A DNA stretch of 64,000 nucleotides from assembly GCF_900114445.1 (NCBI RefSeq), contig NZ_FOTB01000002.1, positions 83,742 through 147,741 of the forward strand. The letters are read 5' to 3'. Source of the DNA: Salinicoccus halodurans (GTDB lineage: Bacteria > Bacillota > Bacilli > Staphylococcales > Salinicoccaceae). Under the pieces are notes generated by a model, which was given only the letters and a program-made list of their open reading frames with translations, was not told the origin of the DNA and did no database searches. Shown here piece by piece: positions 8,983-17,792 of the stretch (the first letter of the stretch is position 1; each line of letters opens with the position of its first letter). The position numbers were made by a program, and so were the translations under genes.

Positions 8983-10214
8983 TGAAAGCATCGGAATTCA
9001 GGGAAGTGTTTCAAAATAATACAGAGACAGCAGGATTTGAGGGCATGGGTGATGTCATGGCCATCATCGAAGAAGTCAGGCAGAATAAAGATGCCGCACT
9101 CAGACAGTACACTGAAAAGTTTGACGGACGTTCCCCTGCCTCATTCCAAGTGCCGGCAGAACATCTGGAAGAGAGTTATAATGCGCTGCCGGAGGCGGAA
9201 AAACAGGCACTGGAAAAGATCAGGGAAAGAATTGAAAGTTACCAGAAAACGATCAGATACCAGAACCGGGATGACGGGGAATTCAAATATGTCTATCATC
9301 CGCTGGAAAAGGTGGGCGTCTATGTACCCGGCGGAACGGCGCTTTATCCATCCAGCGTGCTCATGACTGTAGTGCCTGCCCTTGTTGCCGGTGTGGATGA
9401 AATCCATGTAGTGACACCGACATTCGAAGAAAATAATATCACTTTCGCAGCGCTCCATATATGCGGTGTCAAAAATGTCTATACCGTCGGCGGCGCCCAT
9501 GCCATTGCGGCCCTGGCCTATGGTACGGAATCCATTCCAAAAGTGGATAAGATCGTCGGACCGGGCAACTACTACGTTGCGCTGGCCAAACGGCTTTTAT
9601 TCGGCGAAGTGGGGATCGATATGATTGCCGGCCCGAGTGAAATCCTGATCTATATCGATTCTGACGTCAATGTAGACGCAATCGTGTATGACATTTTCGC
9701 ACAATCCGAGCATGATGCGAATGCCCGCACATTCCTGCTCAGTGAAAATCAGGAAATCATCGACACGATCAAAAGCAGGATTAATATGCTCATAGACAGC
9801 CAGCCACGCGTTGAAATCATAAAGAAGTCCCTGGAAAATAATCACTACGCAGTCGTGGATTCGCGCGAACAACTTCTTGAACTGATAAATCATATCGCTC
9901 CGGAACACGTCTCCATCCAGCACAAAGATTCTGAAATGATCATCCGCAATATCAAATACGCCGGCGCGGTATTTGAGGGCTACTACTCTCCGGAAGCCAT
10001 CGGCGACTATGCAGCGGGGCCGTCCCACGTGCTGCCGACGGACCGTACGGGACGTTTCAGCCACGGGTTAAATGTCAACGATTTCCTGACGAGCCATGCG
10101 GTCATTTCACTTGAAGAAAGCACTTTTGACGATATTGCAGAACCGGCGATGGCGGTCGCAAGACGCGAACAGCTGGATGCACATTATCAATCATTGAAAA
10201 TTAGAACGGAGTGA
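8982..10214 (+). CDS. hisD: HisD, histidinol dehydrogenase
   Basis: 410 residues, full family length. Conserved blocks include YVPGGTALYPSSVLM near residue 112, GPGNYYVALAK near 194, the zinc region AQSEHDANARTF near 240, APEHVSIQ near 308 and the glycine-rich GPSHVLPT near 347. It oxidises L-histidinol to L-histidine in two NAD-dependent steps. The ATG shares its first base with the last base of hisG, so it is translationally coupled. Confidence 0.96.
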   Translation: MKASEFREVFQNNTETAGFEGMGDVMAIIEEVRQNKDAALRQYTEKFDGRSPASFQVPAEHLEESYNALPEAEKQALEKIRERIESYQKTIRYQNRDDGEFKYVYHPLEKVGVYVPGGTALYPSSVLMTVVPALVAGVDEIHVVTPTFEENNITFAALHICGVKNVYTVGGAHAIAALAYGTESIPKVDKIVGPGNYYVALAKRLLFGEVGIDMIAGPSEILIYIDSDVNVDAIVYDIFAQSEHDANARTFLLSENQEIIDTIKSRINMLIDSQPRVEIIKKSLENNHYAVVDSREQLLELINHIAPEHVSIQHKDSEMIIRNIKYAGAVFEGYYSPEAIGDYAAGPSHVLPTDRTGRFSHGLNVNDFLTSHAVISLEESTFDDIAEPAMAVARREQLDAHYQSLKIRTE

Positions 10215-10218
10215 TCAG

Positions 10219-11253
10219 ATGATTCACATGGATCGGAATACCAGCCCGATTTCCCCGCTGTCTGAGGCGGCTGTCGGGGAAGTCGTCCGAAATACTGTCC
10301 TGTATGAATACCCGAGTGATGAAATCATACGGTTCAAGCGACTCTACGCCGATTATTATAATATCAGTCCGGATCAGGTGGAAGTCGCCAACGGGTCTGA
10401 TGAATGGATCCAAAAGACGATCATGACACTTGGACAAAATGGAGTCATGGCCCTCTCCCCCGACTTTGTCATGTACGAGGAATACTCCGCTCAGGCGGAT
10501 ACTCCATTTGATACCATCCCCTGTGATGAAAATTTCAGGTTCAATTTCGACAGGGTAATAAAAACCATCAATGAGAAAAGGCCGTCTTTATTCCTGATTT
10601 CCATGCCGCATAATCCAACGGGGCAGCTGTTTGACGATGAAGAACTGGAACGCCTTTCAGAAGCGGTGAAATCAGCCGGCGGCTACCTGGTGCTCGATGA
10701 AGCCTACGCCGAATTTGCGCCCCGGTACAAGAGACCGGAAGGAGAGCATGTTGTCATCATACGGACGCTGAGCAAAATTTTCGGCATTGCCGGCCTGAGA
10801 GTCGGCGTGGCGATTGCAGATGGGGAAACATTCAGGAAAATAACCAGGCTCAACCACCCGTATCCTGTAAACTCGCTGTCTTTAAATCTGGCATCCAGAA
10901 TATTTGAGGACCGGGCTGAACTCGGAAAATTTACAGATTATCAGCTCGAATCAAAAAGACGGCTTGAAGCAGTTTTTGAAACGGTCGGTGATAAAGTGAA
11001 TATCATCGAATCCAGTACCAATTTCATCTTCACCTACGGAGAGAATGCAAGATCTCTCGGGCAATATTTGCGGGACAACGGCTATCAGCCGAGAATGTAT
11101 CATATTGATCCGCTAAACGATGTGGTCCGCTACTCTATCATCAAACTTGAAGATTACGCAGGCTTGCAAAAACTAATCAATGAATGGAGCAACCAATATG
11201 ATCAGAAAAGAAAGATCGACACAGGAAACACGGATTTCAATTTCACTCGATGA
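10219..11253 (+). CDS. hisC: HisC, histidinol-phosphate aminotransferase
   Basis: 344 residues of fold-type I PLP aminotransferase. The start MIHMDRNTSPIS matches the usual N-terminus and follows GGAGTG. VANGSDEWI near residue 55, SMPHNPTGQ near 131, LDEAYAEF near 157 and the PLP lysine in RTLSKIFGIAGLRVG near 182 are all present. It transaminates imidazole acetol phosphate with glutamate. Its last 56 bp are also the first 56 bp of hisB in another frame, an unusually long overlap within the operon. Confidence 0.95.
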   Translation: MIHMDRNTSPISPLSEAAVGEVVRNTVLYEYPSDEIIRFKRLYADYYNISPDQVEVANGSDEWIQKTIMTLGQNGVMALSPDFVMYEEYSAQADTPFDTIPCDENFRFNFDRVIKTINEKRPSLFLISMPHNPTGQLFDDEELERLSEAVKSAGGYLVLDEAYAEFAPRYKRPEGEHVVIIRTLSKIFGIAGLRVGVAIADGETFRKITRLNHPYPVNSLSLNLASRIFEDRAELGKFTDYQLESKRRLEAVFETVGDKVNIIESSTNFIFTYGENARSLGQYLRDNGYQPRMYHIDPLNDVVRYSIIKLEDYAGLQKLINEWSNQYDQKRKIDTGNTDFNFTR

Positions 11254-11776
11254 TAAAAAATCATTCAAAGAATCAAAAATCTCTACGAATGTGGGCTTTT
11301 TCGATCACATGCTGACACTTCTCAGCTTCCACTCGGAGCTCTACCTCGAAATAGAAGCCGATGGCGACAATGAAGTCGACGACCACCATACAGTTGAAGA
11401 TGTGGGAATCATACTCGGTCAGCTGATCCGGGAACTCTATGCAGAAAAGCAGTCCTATCAACGCTACGGAACGACATACATCCCGATGGATGAATCGCTG
11501 GCGCGTGTTGTACTGGACCTGTCCGGCCGGCCTCATCTGAACTTCCAAGCTGAATTTTCCAAAGAGAAGGTCGGATCATTCGATACGGAACTCGTCATGG
11601 AATTTTTCAATGCACTCAGCATGAACAGCCGGATGACTCTGCATATCGATCTGCTCAAAGGCGGGAACACCCACCACGAAATCGAAGCGGTTTTCAAAGC
11701 GTTCGCCAGAAGTCTTAAAGCGGCACTTCTGCCGGGCGGATCCGGCATTCCTTCATCCAAGGGTGTCATTGAATGA
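11198..11776 (+). CDS. hisB: HisB, imidazoleglycerol-phosphate dehydratase (monofunctional)
   Basis: 192 residues, the size of the stand-alone dehydratase without a phosphatase domain. Both metal-binding repeats are visible: FFDHMLTLLSFHS near residue 30 with DDHHTVED near 63, and GGNTHHEIEAVFKAFARSL near 155. The ATG at 11198 has GGAG eight bases upstream and gives the standard MIRKERSTQET start; an earlier in-frame ATG at 11180 has no ribosome site. The start lies inside hisC. It dehydrates IGP to imidazole acetol phosphate. Confidence 0.95.
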   Translation: MIRKERSTQETRISISLDDKKSFKESKISTNVGFFDHMLTLLSFHSELYLEIEADGDNEVDDHHTVEDVGIILGQLIRELYAEKQSYQRYGTTYIPMDESLARVVLDLSGRPHLNFQAEFSKEKVGSFDTELVMEFFNALSMNSRMTLHIDLLKGGNTHHEIEAVFKAFARSLKAALLPGGSGIPSSKGVIE

Positions 11777-12348
11777 TCGGCATCGTCGATTACTCTTTGG
11801 GAAACATCCAGAATATCAAAAATGCACTTGAAAAATTGGAGTTTCCCTATATACTGTCCGGCAACCCTGCTGAACTCAGAGACTGCGATGTCATCATCCT
11901 GCCGGGCGTCGGTCATTTCGGAAGTGCCGCCGGCACCATCAATGCACTTGGAATAAAGGACGCGCTGCTTGAAATTGCCGCTTCCAAACGCATCATCGGC
12001 ATCTGCCTTGGTATGCAGCTGTTGTTCGAATCCAGCGAGGAAGGAAATGCAAAAGGTCTGGGACTGCTGAAAGGCCATGTCCGCAAGATTGATACTCCCC
12101 ATGTTATTCCGCATCTCGGATGGAATACACTGGAGAGCAGCAAAGCAGCGTTGGAAGGCAAAGATGTTTATTTCATACACAATTATATGGTGGAGGACGC
12201 CAAAGACATCGTTGCAACGAGCGAGTATGGCCCCCAGGTGCCTGCGGTCGCTCAAAAAGATAATATCATCGGCATCCAGTTCCATCCGGAAAAATCGGGA
12301 GATGCCGGACTTAAAATATTGGAACAGGCCATCCTAGGAGGATTTTAA
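11773..12348 (+). CDS. hisH: HisH, glutaminase subunit of IGP synthase
   Basis: 191 residues of class I glutamine amidotransferase. The catalytic cysteine is in GICLGMQLLFE near residue 78 and the His-Glu pair in QFHPEKSG near 170; LPGVGHF near 37 forms the oxyanion strand. It releases ammonia from glutamine for HisF. The start overlaps the hisB stop by four bases, and hisA follows after one base. Confidence 0.96.
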   Translation: MIGIVDYSLGNIQNIKNALEKLEFPYILSGNPAELRDCDVIILPGVGHFGSAAGTINALGIKDALLEIAASKRIIGICLGMQLLFESSEEGNAKGLGLLKGHVRKIDTPHVIPHLGWNTLESSKAALEGKDVYFIHNYMVEDAKDIVATSEYGPQVPAVAQKDNIIGIQFHPEKSGDAGLKILEQAILGGF

Positions 12349-12349
12349 T

Positions 12350-13051
12350 ATGAACATCATCCCTGCCATCGACATCATCGACGGTAAAAACGTCCGCCTG
12401 ACCCAGGGGGACTACGATCAGAAAACATCCATGAAACGCACACCAGAGGAAGCGATACGGTTCTACTCCGGCTTTGAACAGGTCAAACGCATCCATATCG
12501 TCGACCTCATGGGCGCCCTCAAACAGGATGCCCAGGAATCGACAGTGATAGAGAAGCTCAAATCACTGACAGACCTCCCCCTCCAGATCGGCGGCGGACT
12601 GAGAAGCATCGAAACGATACGTCAATATGATGCAATCGGCATTGATTATTTCATTCTCGGTACAAAAGCGATTCTGGATATCCGTTGGCTGGAAGAAGCA
12701 GTGCGGGAATTCCCCGGACGCATATTTGTGGGGACAGACGCTAAAGAAAATGATATTTATGTCAACGGCTGGACTGAGAACAGCAACATTACCATTGATG
12801 AATACATTAAGGAAATCGAGGTCCTGGATATCGCGGGCATCATCTATACCGATATCAATAAAGATGGAATGAACCAGGGACCGAACTTTGAAAATACACA
12901 GCGTATAAACAAATTGACGCACCATACTGTCATCGCAAGCGGCGGTGTCAGGAACAAAGCCGACCTGGATGAACTTGAGTCACTGGGCATCAATGATGCG
13001 ATTGTCGGTAAGGCCAGCCACACTGATTCATTTTGGAGGGATATCAAATGA
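12350..13051 (+). CDS. hisA: HisA, ProFAR isomerase
   Basis: 233 residues of a (beta/alpha)8 barrel with the two-fold repeat of the HisA/HisF family: IPAIDIIDGKNVRLTQGD at the N-terminus, IGGGLRS near residue 81 and ASGGVRN near 195. The general acid/base aspartates are in the first strand and in the YTDINKDG loop near 164. It isomerises ProFAR to PRFAR. A strong ribosome site (AGGAGG) lies in the end of hisH, and the stop overlaps hisF by four bases. Confidence 0.95.
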   Translation: MNIIPAIDIIDGKNVRLTQGDYDQKTSMKRTPEEAIRFYSGFEQVKRIHIVDLMGALKQDAQESTVIEKLKSLTDLPLQIGGGLRSIETIRQYDAIGIDYFILGTKAILDIRWLEEAVREFPGRIFVGTDAKENDIYVNGWTENSNITIDEYIKEIEVLDIAGIIYTDINKDGMNQGPNFENTQRINKLTHHTVIASGGVRNKADLDELESLGINDAIVGKASHTDSFWRDIK

Positions 13052-13812
13052 TCAAGAAAAGAATCATACCCTGTCTGGATGTCAAAGACGGACGTGTCGT
13101 AAAAGGAGTGAACTTCGTAGGTCTCAGAGATATCGGTGACCCGGTCGAACTCGCCAAAAGATACAACGAAGAAGGCGCAGATGAACTCGTCTTCCTGGAT
13201 ATATCAAAAACACAGAACGGCCATGACCTGATGATAGATATCATCAGGGATACAGCAAAAGAGCTCTTCATTCCGCTGACGATCGGCGGCGGAATATCAT
13301 CCGTCAGTGACATACGCCAGCTGCTTAATGCGGGAGCGGATAAAATCAGCATCAATTCCGCTGCATTGAAGGACCCGGGACTGATTGAAACGGCATCAGA
13401 AGTATTCGGCAGTCAATGCATATGCATTGCCATCGATGTAAAATATGATCCCGCGAAAGAGGACTGCTTCGTATTCACACACGGCGGTTCAAAGGACACC
13501 GGAATCCGTGCATACGACTGGATTGTCCGATGTGCGGAACTTGGTGCCGGAGAACTCCTGATCACAAGCATGGATCATGACGGTGTAAAACAGGGATTCG
13601 ATCTCGATTTCCTGACAAAGGCAAATGCTCTCGTCGATATTCCGATCATCGCGAGCGGCGGTGCCGGCAATGAAGGGCATTTCATTGAACTCTTCCGTGA
13701 AACCGATGTTTCCGCAGGACTCGCAGCTTCCATATTCCACAACAAAGAAGTGGAAATAGAAGATTTGAAGCACAAGCTTCATGATGAAGGATTCGAGGTG
13801 AGACTTACGTGA
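13048..13812 (+). CDS. hisF: HisF, cyclase subunit of IGP synthase
   Basis: 254 residues with the typical start MIKKRIIPCLDVKDGRVVKG, the LTIGGGISS phosphate loop near residue 79 and IASGGAGN near 200. The catalytic aspartates lie in PCLDVKDG and in TSMDHDGVK near 176. It takes ammonia from HisH to make IGP and AICAR. The ATG at 13048 has GGAGG upstream and overlaps the hisA stop. Confidence 0.96.
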   Translation: MIKKRIIPCLDVKDGRVVKGVNFVGLRDIGDPVELAKRYNEEGADELVFLDISKTQNGHDLMIDIIRDTAKELFIPLTIGGGISSVSDIRQLLNAGADKISINSAALKDPGLIETASEVFGSQCICIAIDVKYDPAKEDCFVFTHGGSKDTGIRAYDWIVRCAELGAGELLITSMDHDGVKQGFDLDFLTKANALVDIPIIASGGAGNEGHFIELFRETDVSAGLAASIFHNKEVEIEDLKHKLHDEGFEVRLT

Positions 13813-14432
13813 AACCGAACTTTGAAAAAGGAGGCGGCCTATTATCCGTCATCCTCCAGGATTACAGGACAAAGCAAGTATTAATGAATGGTTTCATGAA
13901 TGAAGAAGCCTACCTGAAGACGCTCGAAAACGAAGTCGTGTGGTTTTATTCCCGCACGAAAGAGAGACTTTGGAAAAAAGGGGAAACAAGCGGCCATGTC
14001 CAGGCTGTGAAAGATATGGCACTCGATTGTGATCAGGATGCCCTCCTCATCCAGGTCGATCCCAAAGGACCCACATGCCATTTGGGGACACAGAGCTGTT
14101 TCGGGGATGAATTTTTCAATTTACAGATGCTCGAAAAGATTGTGGATCAGAAAATCGAAAATCCGCAGCAAGGGTCCTATACCAAATACCTGACAGATGA
14201 AGGTATAGATAAAATACTCAAAAAATGCGGGGAAGAGACGACCGAAGTTGTGATTGCAGCAAAAAATAATGATCAAAAAGAACTTATCAATGAAACAAGC
14301 GACCTGCTCTATCACCTTCTCGTCCTCCTGAAAAATCAGGGGGTTTCCCTGAAGGATGTTGAAACCACATTGGAGGAACGCCATGGGGAAAACCTGTCAT
14401 ATAAAGTGCGCGGAGAAATCAAAGAGTGGTAA
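13809..14432 (+). CDS. hisIE: HisIE, bifunctional PRA-CH cyclohydrolase and PRA-PH pyrophosphatase
   Basis: 207 residues. The N-terminal HisI domain (1-105) shows WFYSRTKERLWKKGETSGH and the zinc and metal residues DCDQDALLIQV and CHLGTQSCF. The C-terminal HisE domain (110-207) shows GEETTEVVIAAKN and the ETSDLLYHLLVLL helix. The fused protein does steps two and three of the pathway. The GTG start at 13809 overlaps the hisF stop and has AGGTGA upstream. It closes the operon and is followed by a strong terminator. Confidence 0.95.
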   Translation: MKPNFEKGGGLLSVILQDYRTKQVLMNGFMNEEAYLKTLENEVVWFYSRTKERLWKKGETSGHVQAVKDMALDCDQDALLIQVDPKGPTCHLGTQSCFGDEFFNLQMLEKIVDQKIENPQQGSYTKYLTDEGIDKILKKCGEETTEVVIAAKNNDQKELINETSDLLYHLLVLLKNQGVSLKDVETTLEERHGENLSYKVRGEIKEW

Positions 14433-14505
14433 ATGGCAAAAGGGGGGGACCGTCTGGATCATCTCCCGGGATTCCAGAACAAAAAATAGAATATCCGTTT
14501 ATAGA

Positions 14506-14545
14506 AATGGCCCGGGGGCACCTCACTGCGACCCCGGGCCATTTT
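14506..14545 (+). terminator. his operon terminator
   Basis: AATGGCCCGGGG pairs perfectly with CCCCGGGCCATT around a 14-base loop, followed by TTTCTT. It is 73 bp after the hisIE stop. Confidence 0.88.
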
Positions 14546-14692
14546 CTTATTCCTGTCTGATTAAGCATAGATAATTCGAATTCGGGTAGAATAATAATAC
14601 ATTCAAAAATCATACGGCAGACCTGTTATCCAGCAGCGTACAGTTTTCTTTGAGTTGAGCCGGAAGATCTTAAAAGATGGAAGGAGATCAAG

Positions 14693-14935
14693 ATGAGTGG
14701 AAAATTTGATTTCAAAACGATTGTAACTGCGTTTGTTATTGGTATACCAGTCGGTCTGGTATTCGGTCTGATGATTTCCATACTGACAGGAAATTATGTC
14801 TATATATGGGCAGTCGGTATTCCAATCGGCATTATATTTGGCATCCTCCTCGCTATACCGATGGTGAAAGGCAGAAACCAGTCTGCAAAAGAAATGTCAG
14901 AGGACGCAGACACAGAGGACGACGAAAGGCTGTAG
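14693..14935 (+). CDS. Small two-helix membrane protein of unknown function
   Basis: 80 residues: a short cytosolic start, membrane helix one at about residues 9-30, helix two at about 35-57, and a strongly acidic C-terminal tail. A good ribosome site (AAGGAG) precedes the ATG, and a terminator overlaps the stop, so it is a real single-gene unit. I do not recognise the family. It lies between the his operon and a PadR pair with no obvious link to either. Confidence 0.75.
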   Translation: MSGKFDFKTIVTAFVIGIPVGLVFGLMISILTGNYVYIWAVGIPIGIIFGILLAIPMVKGRNQSAKEMSEDADTEDDERL

Positions 14936-14953
14936 ACCCTTTCGTCTTTTTTT
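14921..14953 (+). terminator. Terminator overlapping the end of the small membrane protein gene
   Basis: GACGAAAGG pairs with CCTTTCGTC across a loop containing the stop codon, followed by seven T residues. Confidence 0.85.
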
Positions 14954-15029
14954 CATCTGGTAACTTGCTATACAATCTATTGGATGTATTCTATACTGTT
15001 ACTAAGTTGTGAGACAAGGAAGTGGGAAG

Positions 15030-15374
15030 ATGAAATCTCAGATGCTCAAAGGGATACTGGAAGGATGTATTTTGAAACTTATTGACAGAGAGACACTGTA
15101 TGGTTATGACATCATCATCCGTCTCCAGGAATTCAACCTGGGCATGGTGAGCGAAGGCAGCATCTATCCTTTGCTGTTAAAACTCCAAAAATCAGGATAT
15201 ATCACAGGCAGACGCGTTAAATCTTCAGAGGGTCCGATGAGGAAATACTATAAAATCACAGAAGCCGGGACTGCTTATCTGAAAGAGTTCCAGATGCACT
15301 GGGAGCAGTTGGACATTGCTGTAAATGACATTTTTGGGGAGGGTAAGGATGAAGCTGCTCGAAAAAGAATATAA
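15030..15374 (+). CDS. PadR family transcriptional regulator
   Basis: 114 residues of the short PadR type. The winged helix is clear: MLKGILEGCILKLI, LYGYDIIIRLQE, then GSIYPLLLKLQKSGYI as recognition helix and wing, and RKYYKITEAG. The start is set at ATG 15030 after AAGTGGGAAG; a GTG at 15009 is less likely. The gene overlaps the following membrane protein gene by 26 bp. PadR regulators of this size are often paired with a membrane protein whose expression they control. Confidence 0.88.
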   Translation: MKSQMLKGILEGCILKLIDRETLYGYDIIIRLQEFNLGMVSEGSIYPLLLKLQKSGYITGRRVKSSEGPMRKYYKITEAGTAYLKEFQMHWEQLDIAVNDIFGEGKDEAARKRI

Positions 15375-16005
15375 GTATATGTACCAGACATTGGACGAAG
15401 AAGACCAGATGCTCTTCGAGGAACTGGAAGGGATTATCGATTCCCACCATTCCCGGACTGAAGACAAATGGGATGTGCTGCATGAAATGATGACGCACCT
15501 TTACGAATCAGAAGGTGAATCCTTCAAATCCTTGTTTGGAAAACAGCCGGAAAATTACGCACTGGAGCTCGGCACAAGCATGGAGAAAGGAAAAAGCCGC
15601 TACTGGAAAGATTTTGGAATGTTGTTCGCCTATTATACTTTCATCTATTCGCTCTGTGTGCTCATTGCGGGATCATTCACAGTGTCATGGCTTCTACTGG
15701 CACTCCCGTTGCTTATTGCTCTCATGATACCCATGATGAATAAAGGCATCAGACAGCAGGCATTTAAAGGCCCTGCGTCCCAGACATCCACCACCATTAC
15801 TTTTCTCCTGCTTTTCGGAATTACGAAAGTTTTCATCATTTTCACATTCCATGATTATTTCAGCCCATTTCTCATCGTGAACTACGACGGCGATGTAATA
15901 TCGGTCATTAAAATAGCGTGTTTCACCTTGTTGATTACCGTATTCTTCATTACTTTAATCACATCCCGGCGCATTTCGATGAAGTTCTTATCATATTCAA
16001 ATTAG
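15349..16005 (+). CDS. PadR-linked membrane protein, HAAS-like N-terminus
   Basis: 218 residues. The first ~85 are soluble and helical, ending in KQPENYALELG, which resembles the end of the HAAS domain commonly encoded next to PadR regulators. Four hydrophobic segments follow (about 88-107, 110-130, 150-168 and 185-205). The ATG at 15349 has GGGAGG upstream and lies inside padR, so the two are coupled. It may act as the sensor or target partner of the PadR protein; the HAAS assignment is tentative. Confidence 0.7.
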   Translation: MKLLEKEYKYMYQTLDEEDQMLFEELEGIIDSHHSRTEDKWDVLHEMMTHLYESEGESFKSLFGKQPENYALELGTSMEKGKSRYWKDFGMLFAYYTFIYSLCVLIAGSFTVSWLLLALPLLIALMIPMMNKGIRQQAFKGPASQTSTTITFLLLFGITKVFIIFTFHDYFSPFLIVNYDGDVISVIKIACFTLLITVFFITLITSRRISMKFLSYSN

Positions 16006-16673
16006 ATGATTCCCATTACAAATGCTGCCATTGCGAGCAGACTGAATCCCCACACCCAGAATATTGCATACTTTATATAACGGCCCATTTCAATGCCTGC
16101 AAGTCCGACAGCCAGCCAGTGGACCGGTGAAAACGGACTGATGAATGTTCCAATGATGTTGCCGATCATAATTGCATATGCTGCTGTGATGCTGTCAATC
16201 CCATAGCGGGTTACAATCTGATCAACAACCGGAAGCAATGCAAAATAATATGCATCAGTGTTAAGCACCAGTTCGAGCGGTGCTCTAAAAATACCTATGA
16301 TGTAATGCAGATATGGTACCAGGAATGCAGGTAATATTACCACAATATCTTCTGCAAGTGAATTTAACATGCCACTGTTTTCCAGTATGCCCAGGAATGA
16401 ACCTGCAGACAGAATGATGGCTGCCATCATCAGGGCGCTTGGAGCATCCCCCTTGATTCTGTCCATCTGCACATTCATCTTTGTATAATTTACCGGCAGT
16501 GCGATACTGACAGCCAGCATGAATATGAGTCCGGCCGGAAGTACGCCCCACATAAGGAATACAACCACAGCGATTGTAAGTGCAAAGTTGAACCACAGTA
16601 ATTTAGGCCTTTCCAAATCTACAGCTTCTTCATCTTTTTCTTTGCTCAGTTCGAAATTATCGAAATTTATGAA
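16002..16673 (-). pseudogene. CitMHS citrate transporter, C-terminal remnant
   Basis: About 220 codons matching the C-terminal half of CitM-type divalent metal-citrate symporters (normally ~430 residues): the RPKLLWFN loop, NTDAYYFALLPV, and SPFSPVHWLAVGL. In this frame there is a TAA at 16674-16676, and no N-terminal half with its membrane segments exists upstream. The only possible start, a TTG at 16616, lacks a ribosome site. I therefore read it as a deletion remnant. It converges on the PadR-linked gene, overlapping its last four bases. Confidence 0.75.
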
Positions 16674-16851
16674 TTAGAACCGGAGTGCCGACAATTGACG
16701 CTGCCTTTGATAATTCAGCTGTAGTGTGTGAAGGTGTCCCCAAACCAGGTGATCTTTTTACATGTCTCCTGTCCATAATCCCCGTTACACTGTTTTATTT
16801 TAACCATGCTTTTGTCTGGCCCTGCTTAATCGTTCCGGTTTTCATCTTCAT
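16657..16851 (-). pseudogene. Unidentified 65-codon frame broken by one stop
   Basis: An ATG at 16851 follows GGAG-type sequence and opens a frame that has a TAA at codon 19 and then continues to a stop at 16657-16659. The second part contains the protein-like run GLGTPSHTTAELSKAA. It sits directly upstream of the citrate transporter remnant, so it may be the start of a decayed neighbour in the same former operon. I do not recognise it. Confidence 0.35.
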
Positions 16852-16878
16852 ATTTTCAATCAATCTCCATTACCCTCC

Positions 16879-16919
16879 TTGACAGAACGTTTAAAACTAA
16901 CATATAATCCATATATGTT
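16879..16919 (+). promoter_or_regulatory. Promoter and palindromic operator candidate of the SsuBCA-type operon
   Basis: TTGACA (16879-16884) and TATAAT (16903-16908) are both perfect hexamers, 18 bp apart. AACATATA (16899-16906) and TATATGTT (16912-16919) form a perfect 8-bp inverted repeat overlapping the -10 and the expected start of transcription, a typical repressor position. Confidence 0.8.
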
Positions 16920-16949
16920 TAGTGGGATTTAGAAGGGGCGGTGTGCACT

Positions 16950-17792
16950 ATGAAAGTAAGTCTGAAAAAAGTTAATAAATCCTTTCAAAAAGGGAAGGAC
17001 GACACGCTGAAAGTTTTAAATGATATTGATTTCAATATCGAGGAAGGTGAATTTGTATCATTGGCCGGTCCCTCGGGCTGCGGTAAATCTACAATATTGA
17101 AATTGATTGCCGGACTGGATTCACCCACTTCAGGAGAAGTGCTTGTAAATGGCAATAAAGTCAAAGGACCCGGTACAGACCGCGTCGTTGTATTTCAGGA
17201 AGGCGGCTTATTTCCCTGGATGACAGTGTTTGAAAATGTTACATATGGACTTTTACGTAAGAAAATGAGTAAAAAAGAAGCTGAAGAAAAAGCGATGGAC
17301 GGTCTCAGAATGGTTCATCTTATAAACTTCAGAGAATCATATCCCCACGAGCTCTCAGGCGGTATGAAGCAGCGTGTAGCCATCGCACGTGCACTGGTCA
17401 TGGACCCGGATGTCCTCCTGATGGATGAGCCGTTCGCAGCACTTGATGAACAGACCCGCCTTGTTCTGCATAGAGAACTCCAGAAAATCTGGCAGGAAAC
17501 AGGCAAGACGATTCTATTCATCACACATAATATCCGTGAAGCTCTGACACTTTCAGACAGGGTGTTGCTCATGAGCACAAGACCCGGTGCAGTGAAGAAG
17601 GAGTTCACTGTTCAGGCTGCAAGACCCAGAGATCCATCCGACAGCAACATTGTCGATCTGGAGCGGCGTGTGATGGAGGAATTGGAAGAAGAAATGGAAA
17701 AAGTGCTGAAGGAGGAATTTGGCAATGACTACCATCTTGAGAAGAGTCATGTTCGTAGCAGTGATCATAGCGATATGGGAAGTCATATCTAA
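16950..17792 (+). CDS. ABC importer ATPase, nitrate/sulfonate/taurine (SsuB) type
   Basis: 280 residues with intact Walker A GPSGCGKST near residue 42, Q-loop VVFQEGGLFPW near 82, signature LSGGMKQR near 138, Walker B VLLMDEPFAALD near 158 and H-loop FITHN near 193. The LFPW-type Q-loop context is typical of the SsuB/TauB subfamily. ATG 16950 is used; a GTG at 16941 has worse spacing. The last 68 bp are shared with the permease gene in another frame, an unusually long overlap. The substrate is not proven; aliphatic sulfonates are the usual guess. Confidence 0.9.
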   Translation: MKVSLKKVNKSFQKGKDDTLKVLNDIDFNIEEGEFVSLAGPSGCGKSTILKLIAGLDSPTSGEVLVNGNKVKGPGTDRVVVFQEGGLFPWMTVFENVTYGLLRKKMSKKEAEEKAMDGLRMVHLINFRESYPHELSGGMKQRVAIARALVMDPDVLLMDEPFAALDEQTRLVLHRELQKIWQETGKTILFITHNIREALTLSDRVLLMSTRPGAVKKEFTVQAARPRDPSDSNIVDLERRVMEELEEEMEKVLKEEFGNDYHLEKSHVRSSDHSDMGSHI

